DNA of 64,000 nt from Nocardioides sp. Root1257 (GTDB taxonomy: Bacteria; Actinomycetota; Actinomycetes; Propionibacteriales; Nocardioidaceae). The stretch spans positions 218,335-282,334 of the forward strand of contig NZ_LMDV01000012.1 in the NCBI RefSeq assembly GCF_001425175.1. Direction: 5' to 3'. The notes under the pieces were generated by a model. It was given only the letters and a program-made list of their open reading frames with translations. It was not told the origin of the DNA and searched no databases. Shown in pieces: positions 1-7,335 of this stretch; the first letter of the stretch is position 1, and every line of letters begins with the position of its first letter. The translations under genes and the position numbers were made by a program.

Positions 1-589
1 CGTCGGTCAACGCGATGTCGAGGTGTGCCTGGGCGGAGCAGTCGAGGCGTTCGCCTTCGGCGTGCTCGGGGTCGGCCACGGCGGCGGCGGTCTCGACCTC
101 TGCCTCGACCTTGGCCCACGAGCAGGTCGCGAGCACGGGGGCCAACTGGTGGTCGACGTGGGCGGCGGCGACGTGGTTGAGGCGGTGGGTGCGGTCGGTG
201 ACTCGACGGACCTTCCACACGGGGATCTCACCGGCCATGGTCCGGGACCAGATGTTGGGGAGCCGGTACTTGGTCTCGAGGGCGGCGCCGAGGAAGTTGC
301 GGCCCTGGTAGGCAGACATGCCGACGGCGGCGGCGAACTCCGCGACCGCGAACTCGCTCATCCCCGGTGCACCTTCGCCGGCCAGGGTGATCGGCTGGTC
401 GCCGAACATGACCAGGTCGCCGAGCTCGTCGACCACGGCGTCCTCGACCGGTGCGGGGTGGGCTTCGGCCCAGGTGGCGGCGAGCTCGAACCGGGAGGCC
501 TCGGCCATCCGCGCGACCTGGGTCTGCTCGGTCGCACGCTCCAGTAGATCCCGCAGCTGCGGGTCCTGGGTGGGGGTGCGTCGAGCCAT
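1..589 (-). CDS. DUF222 / 13E12-repeat family protein, N-terminal part (cut by window edge)
   Basis: The gene reads leftward from an ATG at 589-587 and leaves the window after 196 codons, so only the N-terminal half is present. The residues (start MARRTPTQDPQL, then WAEAHPAPVE, AAVGMSAYQGRNF, WKVRRVTDRTHRL) match the DUF222 domain that opens the actinobacterial 13E12-repeat proteins. These usually end in an HNH nuclease domain, which would lie outside the window. The role of the family is unsettled, and copies are numerous in Nocardioides-type genomes. A -10-like TAGGAT lies 5 nt upstream of the ATG, so the transcript is probably leaderless, and a LexA box at 608-623 implies DNA-damage induction. 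Confidence 0.85.
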   Translation of the reverse strand, partial: MARRTPTQDPQLRDLLERATEQTQVARMAEASRFELAATWAEAHPAPVEDAVVDELGDLVMFGDQPITLAGEGAPGMSEFAVAEFAAAVGMSAYQGRNFLGAALETKYRLPNIWSRTMAGEIPVWKVRRVTDRTHRLNHVAAAHVDHQLAPVLATCSWAKVEAEVETAAAVADPEHAEGERLDCSAQAHLDIALTD

Positions 590-607
590 GCTCGATCCTA
601 CCACGAT

Positions 608-623
608 TCGAACGAATGTTCGA
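608..623 (-). promoter_or_regulatory. LexA (SOS) box upstream of the DUF222 gene
   Basis: TCGAACGAATGTTCGA fits the actinobacterial SOS box TCGAAC-RNRY-GTTCGA at every position. It sits 18 bp upstream of the start codon and just upstream of the -10-like TAGGAT, so bound LexA would cover the promoter. A looser TTCGAAC half-site lies about 20 bp further out, near 640-646. SOS boxes are known in front of some mycobacterial 13E12-repeat genes, which supports real regulation here. Confidence 0.85.
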
Positions 624-777
624 TAGGCCTCGGGATTGATTCGAACTATTTTCGGGCGGACCCGCAGCCCGGGAGGCGAGCGCAACCCACCGCCGACCTC
701 ACCCGGCGTAGCCAGCCTGTCGGCGGCCAACCCGAGCGGACCCGCGAGCCGCGCAGATCGCCCCTGCTCGGCTCCGG

Positions 778-813
778 GGTTTCGAGACAGGCGCTAGCGC
801 GCCTTCCTCAACC
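778..813. repeat. REP-like hairpin element in the DUF222-purE intergenic region
   Basis: The only sizeable gene-free stretch at this end (590-857) holds a nested hairpin: outer arms GGTT/AACC, then GAG/CTC, then AGGCGC-tagc-GCGCCT. I recall this arrangement (TTTCGAGAC ... CCTCAACCACCGG) as a recurrent intergenic repeat in Nocardioides-type genomes, but this is memory and no search was run. It lies downstream of purE and could also act as its terminator. I see nothing else in the gap. Confidence 0.5.
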
Positions 814-857
814 ACCGGGTGCTGGGAAGCGAACCCGCAGGCAACCGACAGAGGGCC

Positions 858-1376
858 TTAGAAGCCGACCTTCCGCGGACCGGCGTCGTTGCGCACGACC
901 GCGCCCTTCTCCTGGGCCGACGTCTTGAGCTCGGCCTGGAACGCCAGCATCTTCTCCTGCAGCTCGGGCGAGCTCGCGGCGAGGATGCGGACGGCGAGGA
1001 GACCGGCGTTGCGGGCGCCGCCGACGGCGACGGTGGCGACGGGGACACCGGCGGGCATCTGCACGATGGAGAGCAGGGAGTCCATGCCGTCGAGGTACTT
1101 CAGCGGCACCGGTACGCCGATCACGGGCAGCGGCGTCACCGACGCGAGCATGCCGGGCAGGTGGGCGGCGCCGCCGGCGCCGGCGATGATCACCGACAGC
1201 CCGCGCGAGGCGGCGGAGCGGCCGTACTCGAGCATCTCCTCCGGCATCCGGTGCGCGGAGACGACGTCCGCCTCGAAGGCGATGTCGAACTCGGCCAGCG
1301 CCTCGGAGGCCGCCTTCATCACCGGCCAGTCCGAGTCGGAGCCCATCACGATGCCGACGGATGCCATCTCACTCAC
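858..1376 (-). CDS. purE: N5-carboxyaminoimidazole ribonucleotide mutase
   Basis: Class I PurE moves the carboxylate of N5-CAIR to C4, giving CAIR in de novo purine synthesis in the cytoplasm. Visible signatures are the nucleotide-binding GSDSDW near the N terminus, the active-site SAHRMPE with its histidine, and AGAGGAAHLPGM. Length (169-172 aa) is normal for the family. The listed start is a GTG overlapping the purK stop by 8 bp; an ATG at 1367, one base beyond that stop, would give MASVGIVMG and is an equally good start. Either way translation is coupled to purK, whose product supplies the unstable N5-CAIR. The REP-like hairpin follows the gene. Confidence 0.95.
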   Translation of the reverse strand: MSEMASVGIVMGSDSDWPVMKAASEALAEFDIAFEADVVSAHRMPEEMLEYGRSAASRGLSVIIAGAGGAAHLPGMLASVTPLPVIGVPVPLKYLDGMDSLLSIVQMPAGVPVATVAVGGARNAGLLAVRILAASSPELQEKMLAFQAELKTSAQEKGAVVRNDAGPRKVGF

Positions 1377-2553
1377 TCTCGTTCCCCAGGTCGCCCCGGA
1401 ACCACGCGGCCGCGTGCCGGGCCCGCTCGAGACACTCGTCGAGGTCGTCGCCGTACGCGTTGACGTGCCCGACCTTGCGTCCCGGACGGAGGTCCTTGCC
1501 GTAGAGGTGCACCCGCAGGTGCGGGTCCCGCGCCAGCGCGTGCGGGTAGCCGTCGTAGAGGCGGCCGACGGTGCTGTCCGGGCCGCCGAGGATGTTGACC
1601 ATCACCGTCCAGCGTGCCCGCGGCGCGGGCGAGCCGAGCGGCAGGTCGAGCACGGCGCGCAGGTGGTTCTCGAACTGCGACGTCACCGCCCCGTCCTGGG
1701 TCCAGTGCCCGGTGTTGTGGGGCCGCATGGCCAGCTCGTTGACGAGGATCCGGCCGTCGTTGGTCTCGAAGAGCTCGACCGCGAGGATGCCGGTGACGTC
1801 GAGGGCGCCGGCGATGCGCAGCGCGATCTCCTGCGCCTGCCCGGCCAGGGCGGGGTCGAGGTCCGGCGCCGGCGCGACGACCTCGTGGCAGATGCCGTCC
1901 TGCTGGGTCGAGGCGACGACGGGGTACGACGCCGCCTGCCCGCTCGGCGAGCGGGCGACCAGCGCCGACAGCTCGCGGCGGAAGTCGACCAGCTCCTCGG
2001 CGAGGATCCGCACCCCCGCGGTCTCCGCTGCGGCGAAGGCGTCGGCTGCCACCTGTGACAGGGCGGCAGCCGAGCGGACGAACCACACGCCCTTGCCGTC
2101 GTACCCGCCACGCGTCGTCTTGAGCACGCACGGGAAGCCGAACGCCTCGACCTCGGCGACCGAGGAGACGATCGCGTTGCGCGGGCACGGGACGCCGAGC
2201 TCGGCGAGCCGCTCGCGCATCACGCCCTTGTCCTGGGCGTGCACGAGCGCCTCCGGCCCGGGGCGTACGGCGACGCCGTCCGCCTCGAGGGCGTGCAGGT
2301 GCTCGGTCGGGACGTGCTCGTGGTCGAAGGTGACGACGGGGCAGCCGGCGGTGACCGCGCGCAGCGTCTCGAGGTCGCGGTAGTCGCCGACCCGGTGGTC
2401 GGGGATCACCTGCGCGGCGGAGACGCCCTCGGCCTCGGCGAGCAGCCGGAGCGGCAGTCCGAGCGCCGCGGCCGGCTCCGCCATCATCCGGGCCAGCTGG
2501 CCGCCGCCGATCACGGCGAGGGTGGGCGCGTGGGTGGGGTCCGGCGCAGGCAC
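1369..2553 (-). CDS. purK: 5-(carboxyamino)imidazole ribonucleotide synthase
   Basis: PurK is an ATP-grasp enzyme that makes N5-CAIR from AIR, bicarbonate and ATP, directly feeding PurE. The protein (394 aa) opens with the dinucleotide-fold LAVIGGGQLARM, carries the ATP-grasp segment FPCVLKTTRGGYDGKG and the NELAMRPHNTGH metal/substrate loop, and ends with the usual GHVNAYGDD. It starts at a GTG with a TAGTCT element 6 nt upstream, a typical leaderless promoter, so the purK-purE pair probably has its own promoter here. The order purK-purE with overlapping ends is the standard bacterial arrangement. Confidence 0.95.
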   Translation of the reverse strand: MPAPDPTHAPTLAVIGGGQLARMMAEPAAALGLPLRLLAEAEGVSAAQVIPDHRVGDYRDLETLRAVTAGCPVVTFDHEHVPTEHLHALEADGVAVRPGPEALVHAQDKGVMRERLAELGVPCPRNAIVSSVAEVEAFGFPCVLKTTRGGYDGKGVWFVRSAAALSQVAADAFAAAETAGVRILAEELVDFRRELSALVARSPSGQAASYPVVASTQQDGICHEVVAPAPDLDPALAGQAQEIALRIAGALDVTGILAVELFETNDGRILVNELAMRPHNTGHWTQDGAVTSQFENHLRAVLDLPLGSPAPRARWTVMVNILGGPDSTVGRLYDGYPHALARDPHLRVHLYGKDLRPGRKVGHVNAYGDDLDECLERARHAAAWFRGDLGNESE

Positions 2554-2575
2554 GCGCCCAGACTAGAGGTCGGGC

Positions 2576-2893
2576 TCAGGAGCCGTTGCGCAGGTCCTCG
2601 GTCTCGAACCGCAGCCCGCGGCCGCGGATCGTGGTGATCAGGTGGGGCTGGCGGCTGTCGTCGCCGAGCTTGCGGCGCACCCACCCCAGGTGCACGTCGA
2701 TCGTCTTCGACGACGTCCAGAACGTCGTGTGCCAGACCTCGCGCATCAGGTCCTCACGGCTGACGATGTCTCCGGCCCGGGTCATCAGCGCATAGACGAG
2801 GTCGAACTCCTTGCGCGACAGCACGATCTCCTCGCCCCCGCGCCACGTACGGCGTTCTTCGGGGTCGAGCCTGATCTCCTGGACCTCGAGCAT
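2576..2893 (-). CDS. Stand-alone OmpR/PhoB-type winged-helix DNA-binding protein
   Basis: This 105-residue protein is essentially only the trans_reg_C winged helix found at the C terminus of OmpR/PhoB response regulators: LSRKEFDLVYALM (alpha-1), the recognition region SSKTIDVHLGWVRRKLGDD, and the wing LITTIRGRGLRFE. There is no receiver domain, and I found no in-frame receiver upstream. It would bind DNA without phosphorelay control, or be controlled by a partner. An 8-bp inverted repeat lies directly ahead of the ATG (2895-2941). Its neighbours are purK downstream and a cyclase gene upstream, both on the same strand. Confidence 0.85.
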   Translation of the reverse strand: MLEVQEIRLDPEERRTWRGGEEIVLSRKEFDLVYALMTRAGDIVSREDLMREVWHTTFWTSSKTIDVHLGWVRRKLGDDSRQPHLITTIRGRGLRFETEDLRNGS

Positions 2894-2894
2894 C

Positions 2895-2941
2895 TGCCCA
2901 CCGTAGGAAGGTGACGCGTGTCAGGTGGGCAAATGCCGAAA
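2895..2941 (-). promoter_or_regulatory. Inverted repeat ahead of the stand-alone winged-helix gene
   Basis: TGCCCACC (2895-2902) and its exact complement GGTGGGCA (2934-2941) bracket 31 bases, beginning one base upstream of the start codon. Between them lies a smaller TGAC-gcgt-GTCA dyad. The arrangement could be an autoregulatory operator or a 5'-leader hairpin that hides the start. No binding protein can be named from sequence. Confidence 0.4.
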
Positions 2942-2979
2942 TATCCTGGGGTGTCCGAATTGCGCGAAACCTCGCCCGC

Positions 2980-3966
2980 TCAGGCGCGCCGCACGGTCAG
3001 CGGTTCGACGATGCCGAAGCCGCGCACCGGTCGCGCCGGCAGCCGGCGGGTCTCGAACTCGTCCTCGGGCAGCAGGTCGGCCGTCGTCGCATCGATGATG
3101 ATGCGGTTGCGACGCGCGACCGCGGTCAGCCGGGCGGCCAGGTTGACCGGCGGACCGAAGACGTCGCCGAGCCGCATCACGACCGCGCCACTGGCGAGGC
3201 CGAGCCGGATGTCGGGCATCCGGGAGTCGCGGCCGACGACGTTGATGATGCCCTCGGCGATGTCGTAGGCGCGGACGGGGTCGTCGCTCACGAACAGCAC
3301 CGAGTCCCCGATGCTCTTGATGACCCGGCCGCCCTGCGTGGTCACGACGTCGGCGCAGCGGGACTCGAAGATCTCGACGAGGTCGCCGATCCGCTCCTCG
3401 GTGAGCCGGTTGGACAGCGCGGTGAAGCTGACGATGTCGGCGAAGCCGACCGTGAGCTGGACGGTGTTGAGGTCCTCCTCGTTGGCCCGCAGCGCCTCGA
3501 CCCGGGCGACGGCGGCGGCGAGGTGACGGCGCCAGACGTAGACCAGGAGCTCCTCGAAGGGGTCCTTGATCTGCTCGATCAGGCGCAGGGCGGAGCCGGT
3601 GCGCCCCTCGTCGGTCGTCGGGTCGGAGGCGAGGTCGTCCACCCGGGAGACCAGCGTCGAGACCTCCCAGTCGGCGAGCCGGGCCATGGTCTGGCCGACC
3701 GCGCGGGTCAGGTTCACCGCCAGGTCGAAGTCGATGAGGTCCGCGCGGACGGCGCTGATCATCGTCGACAGCGCCTCGGTGTCCGCGTCGGTGTAGGCGT
3801 TCTCGAGGCCGTGCTCGGGGAAGCCCAGGGCGCGCCAGAGACGGCGGGCCTCCTCGAGGGTCACCCCGGTGGCCTCGGCGACCTCCAGGGCGTTGAGCTC
3901 CGGCGTCTCCCCGAGGATGGCGCGCTCGAGGTCGTCGGGGCCGGGCCGATCAGGCTCCGTCGTCAT
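2980..3966 (-). CDS. Class III adenylate/guanylate cyclase with N-terminal regulatory domain
   Basis: The C-terminal half (about 170-328) is a class III nucleotide cyclase: metal aspartates D177 (in VGFADIVSFT) and D221 (KSIGDSV), purine-selecting K217 and D268, and transition-state N275 and R279 (PVNLAARL). All key residues are present, and the Lys/Asp pair predicts ATP as substrate, hence cAMP. The N-terminal about 150 residues look like the helical autoinhibitory module of Rv1264-type cyclases, which respond to pH. There are no membrane segments. The downstream-facing 5' end overlaps the PH-domain gene by 17 bp, so the two are translationally linked. Confidence 0.9.
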   Translation of the reverse strand: MTTEPDRPGPDDLERAILGETPELNALEVAEATGVTLEEARRLWRALGFPEHGLENAYTDADTEALSTMISAVRADLIDFDLAVNLTRAVGQTMARLADWEVSTLVSRVDDLASDPTTDEGRTGSALRLIEQIKDPFEELLVYVWRRHLAAAVARVEALRANEEDLNTVQLTVGFADIVSFTALSNRLTEERIGDLVEIFESRCADVVTTQGGRVIKSIGDSVLFVSDDPVRAYDIAEGIINVVGRDSRMPDIRLGLASGAVVMRLGDVFGPPVNLAARLTAVARRNRIIIDATTADLLPEDEFETRRLPARPVRGFGIVEPLTVRRA

Positions 3967-4456
3967 GTCCTGCCGCGGGGTCGTGGATCCGCTGGAGCAT
4001 CTGGTTGAGCTGGCGCTGGGTCTCCTCGACCCGCGGGATGTCGTGCAGCTTGATCGTGCCGTGCGTGCTCGCGTCGGAGATGAGCAGCGTGCCGCAGCCG
4101 AGCAGGCGGTCGATGGGGCCGAACTCGTAGGCGATGTCGCTGATCCGGGCCAGCGGCATGTCGTGCCCGCGCCGCACGATCACGCCGGTGCGGGTGATCA
4201 GCCGGCGGTCGGTGAACGTGTACGTCGCGGTCGCCCAGATGATCAGCGGCCGGAGGACGAACCAGATGACGCCGACGGCGACCAGGATCCACACGCCGTT
4301 CGTCAGGATGCCCTGGTCGACCTTCACCTGGACGAACGTCCCGATCGCCAGGAAGAGGACCAGCATGAAGATCGGGAAGATCAGTGCCTTGACGTGCGTG
4401 CGCGTGTCGACGACGACTTTCTCGCCCTCGTTCAGGAGCTTCGGTGAGATGGCCAC
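3950..4456 (-). CDS. PH-domain (bPH_2) membrane protein
   Basis: This 168-aa protein has two hydrophobic segments near the N terminus (about 24-45 and 53-75) followed by a cytoplasmic bacterial PH-like domain: the pattern TYTFTDRRLITRTG, then MPLARISDI and GTLLISDAS, is characteristic of the bPH_2 family. The function is unknown; related proteins flank birA in other actinobacteria (for example the Rv3278c region). Its end overlaps the start of the cyclase gene, and 12 bp separate it from the end of birA, so the group probably forms one leftward operon. Confidence 0.85.
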   Translation of the reverse strand: MAISPKLLNEGEKVVVDTRTHVKALIFPIFMLVLFLAIGTFVQVKVDQGILTNGVWILVAVGVIWFVLRPLIIWATATYTFTDRRLITRTGVIVRRGHDMPLARISDIAYEFGPIDRLLGCGTLLISDASTHGTIKLHDIPRVEETQRQLNQMLQRIHDPAAGHDDGA

Positions 4457-4468
4457 GGGGCGATCATG

Positions 4469-5290
4469 TCACCGATCGACGGCGCGCACGTGGACTACGT
4501 CACCAGCGCCGACGGCGGTCTGGCCGTCCGGTCCGTCGACGAGGAGACGGCCGCCGCGGTCCACCCCGGTGGCCCGGCCGAGCAGCGGCTTCCCCGACGG
4601 CATCTCCACCCGTACGTCGCGGCCGACGGTGACGCACGCGGCGGCGTACGACGCGGCCAGGCGCCGGTGCGACTCCGCACCCCCCGCCTGCCACGCATCG
4701 TACGCCTCGACGAGCGTGCTGAGCACCGTGGCGAGAACCGCGGTGCGGTCCGGCTCGGTGCCGCTCTCGATCGCCAGCGACGTCGCGGTCGGGACCGGCA
4801 GCTCCGCGGCCGTCAGCGAGACGTTGATGCCGACGCCGACCACCGCGGCCGGCCCGTCCGGGGTCTCCACCCGCTCGACGAGGATGCCGACGAGCTTGCG
4901 GCTCTCCCCGTCGGCACCGGCGACGAGCACGTCGTTGGGCCACTTGACGCCCGCGTCGTAGCCGAGGCCCTGCAGCGCTCGGGACACGGAGAGACCGGTG
5001 AGCAGCGGCAGCCAGGGCCAGTCCGCCGCGGCCACGGTCGGACGCAGCACCACCGAGAAGAGCAGCGCGGCGCGGGGCGGGGTGTGCCAGGTGCGGTCGA
5101 GGCGTCCGCGTCCCGCGGTCTGCTGCTCCGCGACGACCACGTGGCCCTCGGCGGCGCCCGCCCGGGCGCGGTCGGCGGCGACGGCGTTGGTCGACGTCGC
5201 CTCCTCGAGCACCTCGACGTCCAGCGCTGGAGCGAGCGACGCCAGTCGCCGGGCGTCGAGTGATGGGCGTCTCATGGCGTCGGCGGTCAC
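4469..5290 (-). CDS. birA: Biotin--[acetyl-CoA-carboxylase] ligase
   Basis: BirA activates biotin to biotinyl-AMP and transfers it to the carrier lysine of the acyl-CoA and pyruvate carboxylases, whose genes are in this window. Signatures are EEATSTN at the N terminus, the adenylate loop GRGRLDRTWHTPP, VKWPNDVL with the catalytic lysine, and VGVGINV. There is no N-terminal helix-turn-helix, so this is a group I, non-repressor ligase. The start is GTG 5290 or ATG 5275; a much longer reading frame on this strand runs antisense through the carboxylase gene and is not coding. It diverges from accD across 54 bp. Confidence 0.93.
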   Translation of the reverse strand: MTADAMRRPSLDARRLASLAPALDVEVLEEATSTNAVAADRARAGAAEGHVVVAEQQTAGRGRLDRTWHTPPRAALLFSVVLRPTVAAADWPWLPLLTGLSVSRALQGLGYDAGVKWPNDVLVAGADGESRKLVGILVERVETPDGPAAVVGVGINVSLTAAELPVPTATSLAIESGTEPDRTAVLATVLSTLVEAYDAWQAGGAESHRRLAASYAAACVTVGRDVRVEMPSGKPLLGRATGVDRGGRLLVDGPDGQTAVGAGDVVHVRAVDR

Positions 5291-5344
5291 GGGCACTAGA
5301 TTGGCCCACGGTCCCAACCCCGTGCCAATGAGGAGTCCACCCCG
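5286..5344 (+). promoter_or_regulatory. Divergent birA/accD promoter region
   Basis: The short gap holds cacTAGATTgg (-10-like, near 5294-5299) for the rightward carboxylase gene, followed about 33 bp later by the ribosome-binding sequence AATGAGGAGT 8 bp before ATG 5345. The same bases read leftward give TCTAGT just ahead of the birA GTG. Placement of one compact promoter between ligase and substrate genes allows joint control, though no repressor site is obvious. Confidence 0.45.
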
Positions 5345-6964
5345 ATGACTGCAGAGCCCGGCGAAGGCACCGACGTCCCCGCGGACATCGACCTCCACAC
5401 GACCGCGGGCAAGCTGGCCGACCTCGACCGACGCCTCGACGAGGCCGTCCACGCGGGCTCCGCGAAGGCCGTCGAGAAGCAGCACGCCAAGGGCCGCAAG
5501 ACCGCCCGCGAGCGCATCGAGCTGCTCTTCGACGAGGGCTCGTTCGTGGAGCTCGACGAGCTCGCCCGGCACCGCTCGACGGCGTTCGGGCTCGAGAAGA
5601 ACCGCCCGTACGGCGACGGCGTGATCACCGGCTACGGCACCATCGACGGCCGCCAGGTGTGCGTGTTCTCGCAGGACTTCACGATCTTCGGCGGCTCGCT
5701 CGGCGAGGTGTACGGCGAGAAGATCACCAAGGTGATGGACCTCGCCATCAAGACCGGCTGCCCGATCATCGGCATCAACGAGGGCGCCGGCGCCCGCATC
5801 CAGGAGGGCGTCGTCTCGCTCGGCCTGTACGGCGAGATCTTCCGCCGCAACGTGCACGCCTCGGGCGTCATCCCGCAGATCTCCATGATCATGGGCTCCT
5901 GCGCCGGCGGGCACGTCTACTCCCCCGCGGTCACCGACTTCACGATCATGGTCGACGGCACCTCCAACATGTTCATCACCGGCCCCGACGTCATCAAGAC
6001 CGTCACCGGCGAGGACGTCACCATGGAGGACCTCGGCGGCGCGCGCACCCACAACACCAAGTCCGGCAACGCCCACTACATGGGCTCCGACGAGGACGAC
6101 GCCATCGAGTACGTCAAGGCGCTGCTGTCCTACCTGCCGCAGAACAACCTCGACGAGGCTCCGACGTACGACGAGGTCGCGGACACGGACTTCAGTGACC
6201 TGGACCGGGCGCTGGACACGATCATCCCGGACTCGCCGAACCAGCCCTACGACATGCGCGACGTCATCACCACCGTCGTCGACGACGAGGACTTCCTCGA
6301 GGTCCAGGAGCTCTTCGCGCCCAACATCGTCATCGGCTTCGGCCGCGTCGAGGGCCACCCGGTCGGCGTGGTCGCCAACCAGCCGATGCAGTTCGCCGGC
6401 ACCCTCGACATCGACGCCTCCGAGAAGGCCGCCCGGTTCGTGCGGTTCTGCGACGCCTTCAACATCCCGGTGCTGACCTTCGTCGACGTGCCCGGCTTCC
6501 TGCCGGGCACCGACCAGGAGTGGAACGGCATCATCCGGCGCGGCGCCAAGCTCATCTACGCGTACGCCGAGGCGACGGTCCCGCTGGTCACGATCATCAC
6601 CCGCAAGGCGTACGGCGGGGCCTACGACGTGATGGGCTCCAAGCACCTGGGCGCCGACATCAACCTCGCCTGGCCGACCGCCCAGATCGCCGTGATGGGC
6701 GCCCAGGGCGCCGCCAACATCGTGCACCGCAAGACCCTCAAGAAGGTCGAGGAGGACGGCGGCGACGTCGAGGCCAAGCGCGCCGAGCTGATCGACGAGT
6801 ACGAGACCACGCTCGCCAACCCCTACATCGCCGCCGAGCGCGGCTACGTCGACGCGGTCATCTCGCCCCACGAGACCCGCGTCGAGATCGTCCGCGCGCT
6901 GCGCCTGCTGCGCTCCAAGCGCGAGACGCTGCCGGCCAAGAAGCACGGGAACATCCCGCTCTGA
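5345..6964 (+). CDS. accD: Acyl-CoA carboxylase beta subunit (acetyl/propionyl-CoA carboxyltransferase)
   Basis: The carboxyltransferase subunit moves CO2 from biotin to propionyl- or acetyl-CoA, giving methylmalonyl- or malonyl-CoA. The 539-aa protein has the two crotonase-like halves of the family: the oxyanion-forming GASARI-type turn appears as NEGAGARIQEG, with MGSCAGGHVYSPA in the first half and FVDVPGFLPGTDQE and ITRKAYGGAYDVMGS in the second. Length and order match AccD5/PccB. The epsilon gene overlaps its stop by one base, and the biotinylated alpha subunit is encoded 16 kb away at 23091, as in mycobacteria, where other genes also intervene. Confidence 0.95.
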   Translation: MTAEPGEGTDVPADIDLHTTAGKLADLDRRLDEAVHAGSAKAVEKQHAKGRKTARERIELLFDEGSFVELDELARHRSTAFGLEKNRPYGDGVITGYGTIDGRQVCVFSQDFTIFGGSLGEVYGEKITKVMDLAIKTGCPIIGINEGAGARIQEGVVSLGLYGEIFRRNVHASGVIPQISMIMGSCAGGHVYSPAVTDFTIMVDGTSNMFITGPDVIKTVTGEDVTMEDLGGARTHNTKSGNAHYMGSDEDDAIEYVKALLSYLPQNNLDEAPTYDEVADTDFSDLDRALDTIIPDSPNQPYDMRDVITTVVDDEDFLEVQELFAPNIVIGFGRVEGHPVGVVANQPMQFAGTLDIDASEKAARFVRFCDAFNIPVLTFVDVPGFLPGTDQEWNGIIRRGAKLIYAYAEATVPLVTIITRKAYGGAYDVMGSKHLGADINLAWPTAQIAVMGAQGAANIVHRKTLKKVEEDGGDVEAKRAELIDEYETTLANPYIAAERGYVDAVISPHETRVEIVRALRLLRSKRETLPAKKHGNIPL

Positions 6965-7179
6965 TGGTCGCCGAGGACGCGAAGCCCGCCCTGCGCATCG
7001 TCAACGCGGACGCCACCCCGGAGGAGGTCGCGGCGATCGTGGCGGTCTTCGCCGCGCTCCAGACCGAGGCCGCGCCGGCGCCCCGTCGTACGCCGGAGTG
7101 GTCGGCGCCGCACCGCACGGTGCGCCGGACCCTCCCGCACGGACCCGGCGGCTGGCGCTCGAGCGCGCTGCCCCGCTGA
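6964..7179 (+). CDS. Acyl-CoA carboxylase epsilon subunit
   Basis: A 71-residue protein starting at ATG 6964-6966, inside the accD stop (TGATG). It resembles the small AccE/PccE subunits of actinobacteria: a conserved N-terminal segment ALRIVNADATPEEVAAIVAVF followed by a Pro/Arg-rich tail that ends WRSSALPR. Such subunits bind the beta hexamer and stimulate the holoenzyme. No enzymatic motif is expected or seen. Tight overlap with accD and the family-typical ATPEEVAA helix make the identification firm despite the small size. Confidence 0.88.
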   Translation: MVAEDAKPALRIVNADATPEEVAAIVAVFAALQTEAAPAPRRTPEWSAPHRTVRRTLPHGPGGWRSSALPR

Positions 7180-7200
7180 GCCGTGACCTGAGCCGTGACC
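7177..7200 (+). repeat. Tandem 12-bp duplication spanning the epsilon-subunit stop codon
   Basis: TGAGCCGTGACC occurs twice head-to-tail (7177-7188 and 7189-7200); the first copy starts with the stop codon of the epsilon gene. It looks like a recent slippage duplication. The remainder of the gap to the glycosyltransferase (to 7335) holds the palindromes described separately. Confidence 0.7.
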
Positions 7201-7259
7201 TGGACCACCGTCCTGACCCATACTTAGGGAGATCTTTGGGGTAATCGGTGTGGGGGCTT

Positions 7260-7282
7260 GAGACGCGGTCTCCAGACTGGAG
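7260..7282 (+). promoter_or_regulatory. Two overlapping palindromes upstream of the glycosyltransferase operon
   Basis: GAGAC-gcg-GTCTC (7260-7272) and CTCCAG-a-CTGGAG (7270-7282) are both perfect and share three bases, about 55-75 bp upstream of the preferred GTG. Upstream lie AT-richer stretches (TACTTAGGGAGATCTTTGG, GGTAATCGG) that could hold the promoter. The pair may be a compound operator or competing stem-loops in the leader. Confidence 0.4.
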
Positions 7283-7335
7283 TCACACGGGCGGCCGCAT
7301 CGGGCGGCACCCGCAGCACGGAGGCGAGGACCAGG

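Noticed and set aside
4469..6946. An 825-codon open frame on the minus strand running from birA through the antisense of accD.
   Set aside because: Only the last about 270 codons have BirA motifs. The rest is a GC-rich shadow of the carboxylase gene with Asp/Val/Arg-rich low-complexity residues.
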